Source: Pseudomonas gingeri (lineage in GTDB: Bacteria > Pseudomonadota > Gammaproteobacteria > Pseudomonadales > Pseudomonadaceae). From it: 64,000 nt of DNA. Position numbers and translations under genes: made by a program. Position 1 is the stretch's first letter, and every line of letters starts with the position of its first letter. The stretch lies in contig NZ_JACAOS010000021.1 in the NCBI RefSeq assembly GCF_013386165.1, positions 124,768 through 188,767 on the forward strand, in the 5' to 3' direction. A model generated the notes under the pieces. It was given only the letters and a program-made list of their open reading frames with translations. It made no database searches and was not told where the DNA came from. Shown piece after piece: positions 31,101 through 39,227 of the stretch.

Positions 31101-31670
31101 CGCAACCTGACCCGCGATGAAGAGAACGAGCTGCACAAGTATTCCCGCTCGATCATCATCAAGGGCGCCCGCTCGCCGGAGCGCCTGCTGGATGAAGTGA
31201 CTCTTTTTCTGCACAAAGTCGAATCCCAGCTGTCCCATGAAAGACAGCGCATGCTCAAGACCGCCCGCAGCCGCGACAAGGTCTTTGAAGGGCGCAAGAT
31301 CCTGCTGGTGGACGACGACGTGCGCAATATCTTTGCCTTGACCAGTGCTTTGGAACACAAGGGCGCGATTGTCGAAATCGGCCGTAATGGCCGCGAGGCG
31401 ATTCAACGGCTCAACGAAGTAGAGGACATCGACCTGGTGCTGATGGATGTGATGATGCCGGAGATGGACGGTTACGAAGCCACCCTGGAGATCCGCAAGG
31501 ACCCGCGTTGGCGCAAGCTGCCGATCATCGCGGTGACGGCCAAGGCGATGAAGGATGACCAGGAGCGCTGCTTGCAGGCCGGCTCCAACGACTACCTGGC
31601 CAAACCGATTGACCTGGATCGACTGTTCTCGTTGATCCGTGTCTGGCTACCGAAAATGGAACGGATCTAG
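28176..31670 (+). CDS. CHASE3-GAF hybrid sensor kinase with three receiver domains
   Basis: An 1164-residue membrane sensor kinase. From the ATG at 28176: membrane helix about 22-45, periplasmic CHASE3 domain, second helix about 183-205, GAF domain about 245-395, a long Gln/Glu-rich coiled coil about 395-490, HisKA with His503 in NMSHELRTPLN, ATPase domain (GTGLGLSISRDLAALLGG), then three receivers with phospho-acceptors Asp822, Asp944 and Asp1091. A TTG at 28143 is a possible earlier start. The stop overlaps the CheR gene start (TAGTG). The chain of receivers and coupled CheR/CheB suggests an atypical multi-step relay with adaptation. Signal unknown. Confidence 0.94.
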   Translation: MNSSSSVDEQSFRKLLSRNISLPLGVGVLSAIFFVSLISYLLSVIQWVEHTDRVINNTNDAMKLSVDLETGMRGFLITGDEHFLDPYEVAKPKIIADLRGLQVLVADNPQQVDRFKRIEALQGAWTEYAQSMIDLLRASGDYRAAVKAGRGKRLSDEIRGEFENAVETEQQLRLVRNEAVSNTTIWTIALYLIFVLGLSALLAFVGRRDLLSLSKSYAKNLAAQVKSAERLEQQAWLRSGQTELAEQVLGQLTLQLLGRNILQFCAQYMGSAVGALYVREEHGGLTRVASYGFSREQEQQEQAIFNDEGLIGQAAGQGRLIRLDEVPVDYFKVSSGLGEGAPRSVLVVPTTNDERINGVVELGFLRPLNERDIELLELIADNIGTSIEAARYRQRLQEVLAETQQLNEELQVQQEELKTANEELEEQSQVLKESQVHLESQQSELEQTNEQLAEQAQALAEQRDAMDLKNNQLNLAQVQLEERAEELQRSSKYKSEFLANMSHELRTPLNSSLILSKLLAENPGDNLTAEQVKFAESIYSAGNDLLNLINDILDISKVEAGKLEVRPENTNIERLVEGLRNMFQPLAGDKQLGFEVELRGELPMTLFTDRQRLEQVLKNLLSNAIKFTETGRVSLSVSRQPGIGIAFAVRDSGIGIAAEQHESIFEAFRQADGTTNRRYGGTGLGLSISRDLAALLGGSINVASQPGQGSVFTLVMPEQYVEHRDGVGPAPVVAPPAPLESLDPPRPLPPVVVEAPIQRFADDREKGPFSTRCILVIEDEQRFAQILYDLAHELGYQCLVAHGADEGFELAAQFIPDAILLDMRLPDHSGLTVLQRLKEQAPTRHIPVHVISVEDRVEAAMHMGAMGYALKPTTREELKEIFTRLEAKLTQKLKRVLLVEDDDLQRDSIARLIGDDDIEITAVGFAQEALDLLRANVFDCMIIDLKLPDMLGNELLRRMSTEDIRAFPPVIVYTGRNLTRDEENELHKYSRSIIIKGARSPERLLDEVTLFLHKVESQLSHERQRMLKTARSRDKVFEGRKILLVDDDVRNIFALTSALEHKGAIVEIGRNGREAIQRLNEVEDIDLVLMDVMMPEMDGYEATLEIRKDPRWRKLPIIAVTAKAMKDDQERCLQAGSNDYLAKPIDLDRLFSLIRVWLPKMERI

Positions 31671-32485
31671 TGGAGCGAAGTACCGACATCGAGTTGCGGT
31701 TGTTGATCGAGGCGATCTACCTCAAGTACAGCTACGATTTTCGTGATTACTCCGGCGCTTCGGTCAAGCGCCGGGTCCACCATGCTTTGCTCCAGCTCGA
31801 TTGCGCGACCATTTCCGCACTGCAGGAGCGGGTGCTCCACGATCCGGCGGCGTTCATGCAGTTGCTGCAGTACCTGACCATCCCGGTCAGCGAGATGTTT
31901 CGCGATCCCGGCCACTTCCTGGCGATCCGTCAGGAAGTGGTGCCGCTGCTCAAGACCTACCCGTCGATCAAGATCTGGATCGCCGGGTGCAGCACCGGAG
32001 AGGAGGTGTACTCCATGGCAATCCTGCTGCGTGAAGAAGGCTTGCTCGAGCGCACGATCATCTACGCCACTGACATCAATCCCCATTCGCTGGAAAAGGC
32101 CAAGCAGGGCATCTTTACCCTGGACAACGTACGCACCTATGCCGACAACTACCGGGCGTCCGGCGGCCAGCGGGACTTTGCCGAGTATTACCACTCGGCC
32201 TACGGCTACGCGATTTTCGACAAGACCCTACGGGAAAACGTGACCTTTGCCGATCACAGCCTGGCGACGGATAGCGTATTCTCTGAGACACAACTTATTT
32301 CTTGCCGTAACGTATTGATTTATTTCAACAAAAAACTTCAGGATCGAGCGTTTGGGTTGTTCCACGAGTCGTTGTGCCATCGGGGTTTCCTGGTGCTGGG
32401 CAGCAAGGAGACGCTGGACTTTTCAGCCTACGGCAAGCGGTTCGAGGCGTTGGTCAAACAAGAGCGGATCTATCGTAAATCATGA
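31670..32485 (+). CDS. CheR-type protein methyltransferase
   Basis: A 271-residue CheR, which in chemotaxis methylates glutamates of receptors using SAM. The SAM pocket IWIAGCSTGEEVYSMA, YATDINPHSLEKA and LISCRNVLIYF are all present. It starts with a GTG inside the stop of the kinase gene (TAGTG) and its own end overlaps the CheB gene by 4 bases, so translation is coupled. No MCP is encoded nearby; its target may be the adjacent kinase, whose coiled coil is rich in Glu and Gln, but this is inference. Confidence 0.92.
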   Translation: MERSTDIELRLLIEAIYLKYSYDFRDYSGASVKRRVHHALLQLDCATISALQERVLHDPAAFMQLLQYLTIPVSEMFRDPGHFLAIRQEVVPLLKTYPSIKIWIAGCSTGEEVYSMAILLREEGLLERTIIYATDINPHSLEKAKQGIFTLDNVRTYADNYRASGGQRDFAEYYHSAYGYAIFDKTLRENVTFADHSLATDSVFSETQLISCRNVLIYFNKKLQDRAFGLFHESLCHRGFLVLGSKETLDFSAYGKRFEALVKQERIYRKS

Positions 32486-33087
32486 GTGACCCGTTACTGC
32501 CAATCATCGACCGCCAGCGGGTCGAGGCGCTCGTGGTCGGGGCCTCGGCGGGTGGCGTCGAAGCCCTGATGACCGTGTTCGGCGCGCTGACCACGCGCTT
32601 CAGCTTGCCGATCGTGACCGTCCTGCACATGTCCGAAGGGCGCCGCAGCCAATTGGCCGAAGTGTTCGGGCGGCGCCTGGCGTTGCCGGTGAAAGAGGCC
32701 GACGACAAAGAGAGCATTGTGCCGGGCACCTTGTATTTCGCCGCCCCGGGGTATCACCTGTCCATCGAGCAGGACCGCAGCTTTTCCTTCAGTCGCGAAG
32801 AGCGGGTGCATTACTCCCGGCCTTCGATTGATTATCTCTTCTCATCGGCGGCGGACGCTTACGGATCGCGCCTGATGGGCATACTCTTGACCGGCGCCAA
32901 TCAGGACGGCGCCGAGGGTCTGTTGCAGATCCAGCGCCAGGGTGGCCTGACCGTGGTGCAGGACCCGCAAGACGCTCGGGTGGCAACCATGCCCGAAGCC
33001 GCGTTGGCGTTGCAGCAGCCGGATTATCTTCTTTCTTTGCAGGGCATCAGCCGCCTGCTTGTCGAGCTGGAACGAATCACATGTTGA
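32482..33087 (+). CDS. Stand-alone CheB methylesterase domain
   Basis: A 201-residue CheB catalytic domain without the usual N-terminal receiver. The triad is Ser22 in VVGASAGGVEA, His49 in VLHMSEGRRSQ and Asp142 in LLTGANQDGAEG. Family members remove methyl groups from, or deamidate, receptor glutamates. Loss of the receiver means that its activity is not gated in the normal way; one of the receivers of the flanking kinases might regulate it in trans. It overlaps cheR by 4 bases and the next kinase by 7 bases. Confidence 0.92.
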   Translation: MSDPLLPIIDRQRVEALVVGASAGGVEALMTVFGALTTRFSLPIVTVLHMSEGRRSQLAEVFGRRLALPVKEADDKESIVPGTLYFAAPGYHLSIEQDRSFSFSREERVHYSRPSIDYLFSSAADAYGSRLMGILLTGANQDGAEGLLQIQRQGGLTVVQDPQDARVATMPEAALALQQPDYLLSLQGISRLLVELERITC

Positions 33088-34262
33088 GTACTATCCAGGC
33101 CAAACTGCTGATCGTCGACGATCTGCCGGAGAATCTGCTGGCGCTGGAAGCGCTGATCAAGCGCGAGGATCGCCTTGTCTACAAAGCGCTGTCAGCCGAT
33201 GAAGCGCTGTCGCTGCTGCTTCAGCACGAATTTGCCATGGCCATTCTCGATGTACAGATGCCGGGCATGAATGGCTTCGAACTGGCCGAATTGATGCGCG
33301 GTACCGAGAAGACCAAGCACATTCCCATTGTTTTCGTCAGTGCCGCCGCCCGCGAGCGCAACTATGCCTTCAAGGGCTATGAAAGCGGCGCGGTGGACTT
33401 TCTGCACAAACCCCTCGACACCCATGCGGTGAAGAGCAAGGTCAGCATCTTCGTCGAGCTCTATCGCCAGAGCAAGGCGATGAAGCTGCAAGTCGAGGCC
33501 CTCGAGCAGAGTCGCCGCGAGCAGGAGTTGCTGCTGCGCAAACTGCAGGTGACCCAGGAAGAACTGCAGCGCGCTGTGCGCATGCGCGACGATTTCATGT
33601 CGATTGTTTCCCACGAGGTACGCACTCCCCTCAACGGGCTGATCCTGGAAACCCAGCTACGCAAGATGCACCTGGCCAAGGACAATGCCGATGCCTTCAC
33701 TCTGGACAAGATGCGCCGCATGGTCGCCCGTGACGAGCGGCAGATCCAGAGCCTGATTCGCCTGATTGAAGACATGCTCGATGTCTCGCGTATTCGCACC
33801 GGCAAGCTGTCGATTCGCCCGGCACGCCTGGACCTGGTGCAGTTGGTGAGCAAGTTGCTGGAGAATTTCGCCCCGCAGGTGCTGGAGGCCGAATCGACGA
33901 TCAGCTACTCGGGCGAGGTATCGCTGGAAGGCGAATGGGATGAGTTTCGCATCGAGCAGGTGATTGCCAACCTGCTGACCAACGCCTTGCGCTACGGTGC
34001 CAAGAGCCCGATCGAGGTGCGTGTCTACCGCCACGAGGACGAGGCGCGGATCGAAGTGCGTGACCGCGGCATCGGCATCAGCGAAAATGACCAAGCACGG
34101 ATTTTCCAGCAGTTCGAGCGGGTTTCCGGCAAGCATGCTGCCGCCGGGTTGGGCTTGGGCTTGTTTATTTCCGAGCAGATTGTCGCGGCCCATGGTGGAC
34201 GCATCACCGTCGAGAGTACCCTTGGCGAAGGGGCCTTGTTCCGCGTTTGCCTGCCGTTGTAG
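33081..34262 (+). CDS. Receiver-histidine kinase protein
   Basis: A 393-residue soluble protein with an N-terminal receiver (Asp57 in AILDVQMPGMNG, Lys in HKPLD) joined by a coiled coil to a HisKA domain (His178 in IVSHEVRTPLNG) and an ATPase domain (GIGISENDQARIF, GLGLGLFISEQIV). There is no membrane segment, so it must be controlled through its receiver, probably by the upstream hybrid kinase. The start overlaps the CheB gene by 7 bases. Such REC-kinases act as phosphate-responsive relays. Confidence 0.93.
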   Translation: MLSTIQAKLLIVDDLPENLLALEALIKREDRLVYKALSADEALSLLLQHEFAMAILDVQMPGMNGFELAELMRGTEKTKHIPIVFVSAAARERNYAFKGYESGAVDFLHKPLDTHAVKSKVSIFVELYRQSKAMKLQVEALEQSRREQELLLRKLQVTQEELQRAVRMRDDFMSIVSHEVRTPLNGLILETQLRKMHLAKDNADAFTLDKMRRMVARDERQIQSLIRLIEDMLDVSRIRTGKLSIRPARLDLVQLVSKLLENFAPQVLEAESTISYSGEVSLEGEWDEFRIEQVIANLLTNALRYGAKSPIEVRVYRHEDEARIEVRDRGIGISENDQARIFQQFERVSGKHAAAGLGLGLFISEQIVAAHGGRITVESTLGEGALFRVCLPL

Positions 34263-34340
34263 GAAAAGCCGACATCCAGACGCAACCTCTGGGTGACCCG
34301 ATGGTCGTATTGGCAGCAATTTTAAGAATGAAGGCTTCCC

Positions 34341-34718
34341 ATGAGTGAAGATGCACAAGACGTCGTACTGATCGTCGAGGACGATCCCTCGATCCTGATG
34401 GTTCTTTCGGCTTATCTCTCCAGCGAGGGGTATCGGGTATTGCAGGCGGAAAACGGCGAGCAGGCGTTCGAGATCCTGGCGACCAAGCCCAATCTGGACC
34501 TGATGGTCACCGATTTTCGTTTGCCCGGAGGGATTTCCGGGGTGGATATCGCCGAGCCGGCGGTCAAGCTGCGGCCGGATCTCAAGGTGATCTTTATCAG
34601 TGGCTACCCGGCGGAAATTCGCGAGTCGAGCAGCCCCATCGCCCACAGCGCGCCGATCCTGGCCAAGCCGTTCGACCTGGATATCCTCCAGGACCAGATC
34701 CGCAAGCTGCTGGCTTGA
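34341..34718 (+). CDS. Single-domain response regulator
   Basis: A 125-residue receiver with acid pocket LIVEDDPSI, phospho-acceptor Asp58 in MVTDFRLPGG and Lys in LAKPFD. There is no output domain. It lies 78 bases after the REC-kinase gene on the same strand, and converges on the hybrid kinase downstream of kaiC with only 6 bases between stops. It is probably a CheY-like phosphate carrier for this cluster. Confidence 0.92.
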   Translation: MSEDAQDVVLIVEDDPSILMVLSAYLSSEGYRVLQAENGEQAFEILATKPNLDLMVTDFRLPGGISGVDIAEPAVKLRPDLKVIFISGYPAEIRESSSPIAHSAPILAKPFDLDILQDQIRKLLA

Positions 34719-34724
34719 ACCCCC

Positions 34725-36398
34725 TTACACACTGATCATCTCGCGAACCTTGGCCGTCAGCAGCTCGAAGGTGAAGGGCTTGGTGATCATCTGCATGCCC
34801 GGGTCGAGGAAACCGCCGCGCACGGCCGCGTGCTCGGCGTAACCGGTGATGAACAGGATCCTCAGGCCTGGCCGCAGTTGCCGGCCTATCTCCGCCAGTT
34901 GCCGGCCGTTCATCCCCGGTAGCCCGACGTCGCTGATCAGCAGGTCGATACGCTGGCCGGAGCTGAGGATCGGTATGGCGCCATTGGCATCGCTGGCTTC
35001 GACGAAGCGGTAACCCAGCTCACCAAGTACTTCACTGACCAGCACCCGCACCGCCGGGTCATCCTCGACAATCAGCACCGTTTCACCGTCTTCGGCATGG
35101 GGCGCATGGCTTGGGTGCAGTTGTTCGTCCTGGGCCACTGGCGCGCCCTGATAACGCGGCAGGTAAAGGCTGACCGTGGTGCCCTGGCCGACAGTGCTGT
35201 CGATGGCGACATGGCCGTGGGACTGTTTGCTGAAACCGTAGATCATCGACAGGCCCAGGCCGGTGCCCTGGCCGATCGGCTTGGTGGTGAAAAAAGGATC
35301 GAAGACCCGATTGATGATGCTTTGTGGCACGCCGCTGCCGGTGTCGCGTACCTGTAGCACGACGTAGTCGCCCGGCTCCAGGTTGGCCTGGGCCTCGGTA
35401 AAGGCCAGGTCCAGGGATTGGTTGAAGGTCCTGACCAGCAGGTTGCCGCCGTCCGACATGGCGTCGCGGGCATTCAGCACCAGGTTGAGCAGGGCGCTTT
35501 CCAGCTGGTTGGGGTCGGCTTCGGCGGTCCACAGGTTTTCACCCAAGGCCATTTCCAGGTGAATGCTTTCATTGAGGCTGCGGTGCAGCAGCTCGCCCAT
35601 GGAACTCACCAGCTCATTCATGTTGACCGGTTTCGAGTCCAGCGACTGGCGTCGGGAAAAGGCCAGCAGGCGGTGGGTCAGGCCGGCGGCGCGGTTGGCC
35701 GAGGTCACGCCGAGGTCGATCAGGCTGTTGAGGTCATCGAGTCGACCGCGGGCCAGTCGGCGCTTGAGCAACTCGAGGCTGCCGATGATGCCGGTCAACA
35801 TGTTGTTGAAGTCATGGGCGATGCCGCCGGTGAGCTGGCCGACGGCTTCCATCTTCTGTGACTGGCGCAACGCTTCCTCGTTGTGACGCAGTTGCGCGGT
35901 GCGTTCTTCGACCTGCTGTTCCAGGGTCTCGAGGGTGTCCTTGAGGCGTAACTCGCTCTGGCTGAGGTCGAGCAGGCGATCGCGGGCCTCATACTGGCGC
36001 CGGCGCCCGCGAATGGCGGCGGCCACCAGGCTGATCAGGGTCACTGGGTGGAACGGGCGTTCAAGAAAGGTCACATTGCCCAGCAGCGCGCCGAGGCGAG
36101 AAGAGGGCGGTTGTTCCGGTCCGCCGTGGTGGGTCAGCAGCACAATCGGCATATCGGACCAGGCCGGTTGTTGCCGCAAGTACGCCTGCAGGGGCTCAAG
36201 GTCGGCCTCGCGCAGGGCCTCGGCGGCGATGATGAGCAGGCCGGCGCCTTCCTCCAGTTCGCGGCTGAGGGACGCCAGGTCCCGGGCAACCACCCCGGGA
36301 AAGCCGGCCTCGGCGAGAATCCGCAGGGCCAGCTGGCTGTCGCGTCCCAGCGGGGCCAGGATAATGGCCCGTTCGGAAACGGCGTCCAACCGACTCAC
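34725..36398 (-). CDS. Hybrid histidine kinase coupled to KaiC
   Basis: A 557-residue soluble hybrid kinase. Residues 1-130 look like a receiver fold with degenerate acids (AIILAPLGRDSQ, IVLLTHHGG, LERPFHP), then a coiled coil, a HisKA domain of the HDFNN class (His195 in GGIAHDFNNMLTGI), an ATPase domain (GTGLGLSMIYGF) and a C-terminal receiver (Asp490 in LISDVGLPGMNG). The GTG start sits in the kaiC stop (GTGA), which implies coupled translation and a shared function. The order kaiC then kinase recalls SasA-type signalling, where a kinase reads the state of KaiC, but this kinase has no KaiB-like sensor domain. Confidence 0.93.
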   Translation of the reverse strand: MSRLDAVSERAIILAPLGRDSQLALRILAEAGFPGVVARDLASLSRELEEGAGLLIIAAEALREADLEPLQAYLRQQPAWSDMPIVLLTHHGGPEQPPSSRLGALLGNVTFLERPFHPVTLISLVAAAIRGRRRQYEARDRLLDLSQSELRLKDTLETLEQQVEERTAQLRHNEEALRQSQKMEAVGQLTGGIAHDFNNMLTGIIGSLELLKRRLARGRLDDLNSLIDLGVTSANRAAGLTHRLLAFSRRQSLDSKPVNMNELVSSMGELLHRSLNESIHLEMALGENLWTAEADPNQLESALLNLVLNARDAMSDGGNLLVRTFNQSLDLAFTEAQANLEPGDYVVLQVRDTGSGVPQSIINRVFDPFFTTKPIGQGTGLGLSMIYGFSKQSHGHVAIDSTVGQGTTVSLYLPRYQGAPVAQDEQLHPSHAPHAEDGETVLIVEDDPAVRVLVSEVLGELGYRFVEASDANGAIPILSSGQRIDLLISDVGLPGMNGRQLAEIGRQLRPGLRILFITGYAEHAAVRGGFLDPGMQMITKPFTFELLTAKVREMISV

Positions 36399-37897
36399 AA
36401 ACCCTCTTCCTTGAGCAGCGGCGGGCCTTCACCCAAGTACGTCGGTACGCCGCGCAAGACACCCTGGAACGCTTCCAGCGGTGCGCCGATGGTGATGCCC
36501 TGCGTGCTGATGCGGTATTCGCGGATCGTCGATTCGTGGGCGCCGGTGCGTTTCTTGATGATGGAAATCGCGCGGCGGACCTTGCCCAGTGCTTCGAAGT
36601 AACGCAACAGGATCACGGTGTCGGCCAGGTAGGTGATGTCCACCGGGGCCTGCATATCGCCTACCAGCCCATGTTGGGCAACGGTCATGAAGGTCGCCGC
36701 GCCCTGGCGATTGAGGTAGAGCAGCAACTCGTGCATGTGCAGGATCAGCGCATTTTCTTCCGGCATCGCGGCCTGGTAGCCGTTGATGCTGTCGATCACC
36801 ACGGTCTTGATACCGCCCTGATCCACGCAACGGCGCACCCGATGGGAAAACTCACCCGGCGACAGTTCGGCGGCGTCGACCTGTTCGATCAGCAAGTTGC
36901 CGCTGTCTTGCAGGGCCTGGAGATCGATGCCGATATTACGCATGCGCTCGAACAGCAAACCGAGTTCTTCATCGAAAATGAACAGCGCGGCTTTTTCGCC
37001 CCGTGACACCGCCGCTGCGGCGAAGACCATCGCGATCAGCGATTTACCGGTACCGGCCGGGCCGAGGATCAGGGTGCTGGAGCCGGTTTCGATGCCGCCG
37101 CCCAGCAGCGCATCCATCTCGGCGATGCCACTGGTGAGTTGCCGGCGCTGATAACGACCGCGATGTTCGGCCGCTACCAGGCGCGGGAAGACATGCAGGC
37201 CGTCGCCCATGATGGTGAAGTCATGGTAGCCGCCGCGGTATTTCTGCCCGCGGTACTTCACTACCCGCACCCGTCGCCGTTCGGCACCGTAGTTGGGGGT
37301 CAGTTCTTCCAGGCGGATGACGCCATGGGCCACGCTGTGGACGGTCTTGTCGAGGGATTCGGTGGTGAGGTCGTCGAGCAGCAGGACGGTGGCGTCATAG
37401 CGCACGAAGTAGTGCTTGATCGCCAGGATCTGCCGGCGATAGCGCAACGAACTCTGGGCCAGCAGGCGGATCTCGGACAGGCTGTCGAGGACCACGCGGG
37501 TCGGCTGGACCCGTTCCACCACTTCGAAAATCTGTTTGGTGGCTTCGCCCAGTTCCAGGTCCGAGGAGTACAGCAGGCTCTGCTGGTGATCGGCGTTGAG
37601 CAGGCTTTCCGGTGGGGTCAGTTCGAACAGGCTGATGTTCTCGTCCAGGTCCCAGCCGTGGGACGCGGCGCCCTGGCGCAGTTCGCGCTCGGTTTCCGAC
37701 AGGGTGATGTACAGCGAGCGTTCGCCGGCGCGGGCCCCGGCGAGCAGGAAGTGCAGGGCCACGGTGGTCTTGCCGGTGCCAGGTTCTCCTTCGAGGAGAA
37801 AGACATGGCCGCGGGACAGGCCGCCGCAGAGGATATCGTCCAGCCCTTCAATGCCGGTCGCTGCCTTGGGGGTGATGGAGGCGTGTGATGTGGTCAA
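36395..37897 (-). CDS. kaiC: KaiC-like double-domain ATPase
   Basis: A 500-residue KaiC homologue with two RecA-like domains. Walker A motifs are GEPGTGKTT (CI) and GPAGTGKSL (CII). Catalytic acids are a single Glu in TLSETERE (CI) and DEE in FIFDEELGL (CII). At the position of the Ser-Thr phosphorylation pair of cyanobacterial KaiC this protein has Thr422-Tyr423 in DITYLADTVILL. It starts with TTG at 37897, with AGAGG 7 bases upstream. No kaiA or kaiB is in the window. KaiC-like proteins of environmental pseudomonads are linked to stress survival rather than proven circadian timing. Confidence 0.93.
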   Translation of the reverse strand: MTTSHASITPKAATGIEGLDDILCGGLSRGHVFLLEGEPGTGKTTVALHFLLAGARAGERSLYITLSETERELRQGAASHGWDLDENISLFELTPPESLLNADHQQSLLYSSDLELGEATKQIFEVVERVQPTRVVLDSLSEIRLLAQSSLRYRRQILAIKHYFVRYDATVLLLDDLTTESLDKTVHSVAHGVIRLEELTPNYGAERRRVRVVKYRGQKYRGGYHDFTIMGDGLHVFPRLVAAEHRGRYQRRQLTSGIAEMDALLGGGIETGSSTLILGPAGTGKSLIAMVFAAAAVSRGEKAALFIFDEELGLLFERMRNIGIDLQALQDSGNLLIEQVDAAELSPGEFSHRVRRCVDQGGIKTVVIDSINGYQAAMPEENALILHMHELLLYLNRQGAATFMTVAQHGLVGDMQAPVDITYLADTVILLRYFEALGKVRRAISIIKKRTGAHESTIREYRISTQGITIGAPLEAFQGVLRGVPTYLGEGPPLLKEEGL

Positions 37898-38000
37898 GTC
37901 CAGACCTCTTGTGACCTAGGAGTGGTCTTTTACTGGACCTTCGGCGTTTATCAGGGTTCAAAATTATTGTCTGATTCAAGCGACTGAACGCGATCTTCCC

Positions 38001-38066
38001 CCTGTAGGCGCCGGCTTGCTGGCGATGACGGCCTTGAGATCGCTAAAAGCCTCGCTCCCACACACG
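38001..38066. repeat. REP remnant
   Basis: CCTGTAGGCGCCGGCTTGC at the left and GCCTCGCTCCCACA near the right resemble the arms of a P. fluorescens REP doublet, but the right arm is diverged and the symmetry incomplete. It lies upstream of kaiC (on its 5' side) and downstream of the TPR gene. Confidence 0.5.
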
Positions 38067-38086
38067 TTCCATTCCCGGGTCGCTGG

Positions 38087-39139
38087 CTACAACCCCTGCT
38101 GCAGCGCCGGGTCATCCGGGTTCTGCTGTTCCAGCTGGGCCAGCAGAATCTGCACATTCTGCAATTGCCCGGTCTCTTTCCAGTAATTGATCAGCAGCAC
38201 CCGCGCCTTGCGGTTCGCCGGTTGGCGCTGGACGATGTCTTCCAGTTGTCGTTGGGCCGCCTCGACCTGCTGCAAATCATGCAGGGTCGTGGCGAGCTTG
38301 TAGCGGTACTCGGCGTTTTCCGGTTGCAGCTCCACCGCCTTGGCCAATCCCAGCACCGCCAGCTCGGTCTGGCCGTGACGCAATAACCACACCCCCAGGG
38401 CATGCTGCAAATAGGCCGATTGCGGCTGCACCTGCAACTGCTTGGCCAGCAGTTGCCGGGCTTGGTCCGGCTGGTTGCGCTTGTCGAGCAGTTCGACCTG
38501 GGCCACCAGTGCCTTGAGGTTGTCCGGTTCCAGTCGCGAAACATGCTCCAGCGCCGCTTGCGCCTTGTCCAACTGCGCTTCGTGCAGGTACAGCCGCGCC
38601 AGTTGGAACTGCGCTTCGGCGCTTTCCGGCTGGGCCGCGAGGGTTCGTTCGTACTCGTCCACCACCTGTTGCAGCGGGCCGTAATACAAACCCTGGTCGT
38701 CCGGCGACAAACCGAGCATGGCGTTGGCGGCGGCAAAACGTACGGCTTGCTCGTGGTCTTCAAGCACCGGGCCGAGCAACAGGCTGCGCTGGGCTCCGGG
38801 CACCAGGCCGACGATGCTCTGGATCGCCGCTTCGCGAACCACCGGCGAAGCATTTTGCAAGTCCGCATCGGCCAGTTTCAAAGCCTGGGGGCTGGGGTAG
38901 TTGGGCAGTTCGGCATGCAGGGCGGCCCGGCGGGCATCTGTCAGGTCGGTGCGGGCCATTTGCTGGTAGAGCACCCGCGCGGCACCGGGCAGGCCGTTAT
39001 GTGCCTGTTTCAGCGCCTGGCCGTAATTGATGTGCGGGGCCTTGGGCGCGGCAGGCTTGCCGGGCAGCCAATGCCAGACGAGGCCAAGGGCAAGCAGGAG
39101 CGACAGGCTGATAAGCAGGTAGCGGCGAGGCTTCGTCAT
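38087..39139 (-). CDS. Membrane-anchored TPR protein
   Basis: A 350-residue protein with one N-terminal membrane helix (residues about 8-24) and the remainder outside the cytoplasm. Residues about 85-150 look like HEAT-type helices (SPVVREAAIQSIVGLVPGA) and residues 160-345 are tetratricopeptide repeats (AEAQFQLARLYLHEAQLDKA, AYLQHALGVWLLRHGQTELA). TPR proteins are scaffolds for complexes; this one has no enzyme domain. Neighbours, a KaiC cluster and a bestrophin gene, do not explain it. Confidence 0.8.
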   Translation of the reverse strand: MTKPRRYLLISLSLLLALGLVWHWLPGKPAAPKAPHINYGQALKQAHNGLPGAARVLYQQMARTDLTDARRAALHAELPNYPSPQALKLADADLQNASPVVREAAIQSIVGLVPGAQRSLLLGPVLEDHEQAVRFAAANAMLGLSPDDQGLYYGPLQQVVDEYERTLAAQPESAEAQFQLARLYLHEAQLDKAQAALEHVSRLEPDNLKALVAQVELLDKRNQPDQARQLLAKQLQVQPQSAYLQHALGVWLLRHGQTELAVLGLAKAVELQPENAEYRYKLATTLHDLQQVEAAQRQLEDIVQRQPANRKARVLLINYWKETGQLQNVQILLAQLEQQNPDDPALQQGL

Positions 39140-39227
39140 GCAGGGTCCGTGAGCTGGCGAGCGTTGAATGTACCAGCTTCGGTCAGCTGCGCTCAGGAGT
39201 CAAACCCGCGCCTCGGATCAGCCGGTC

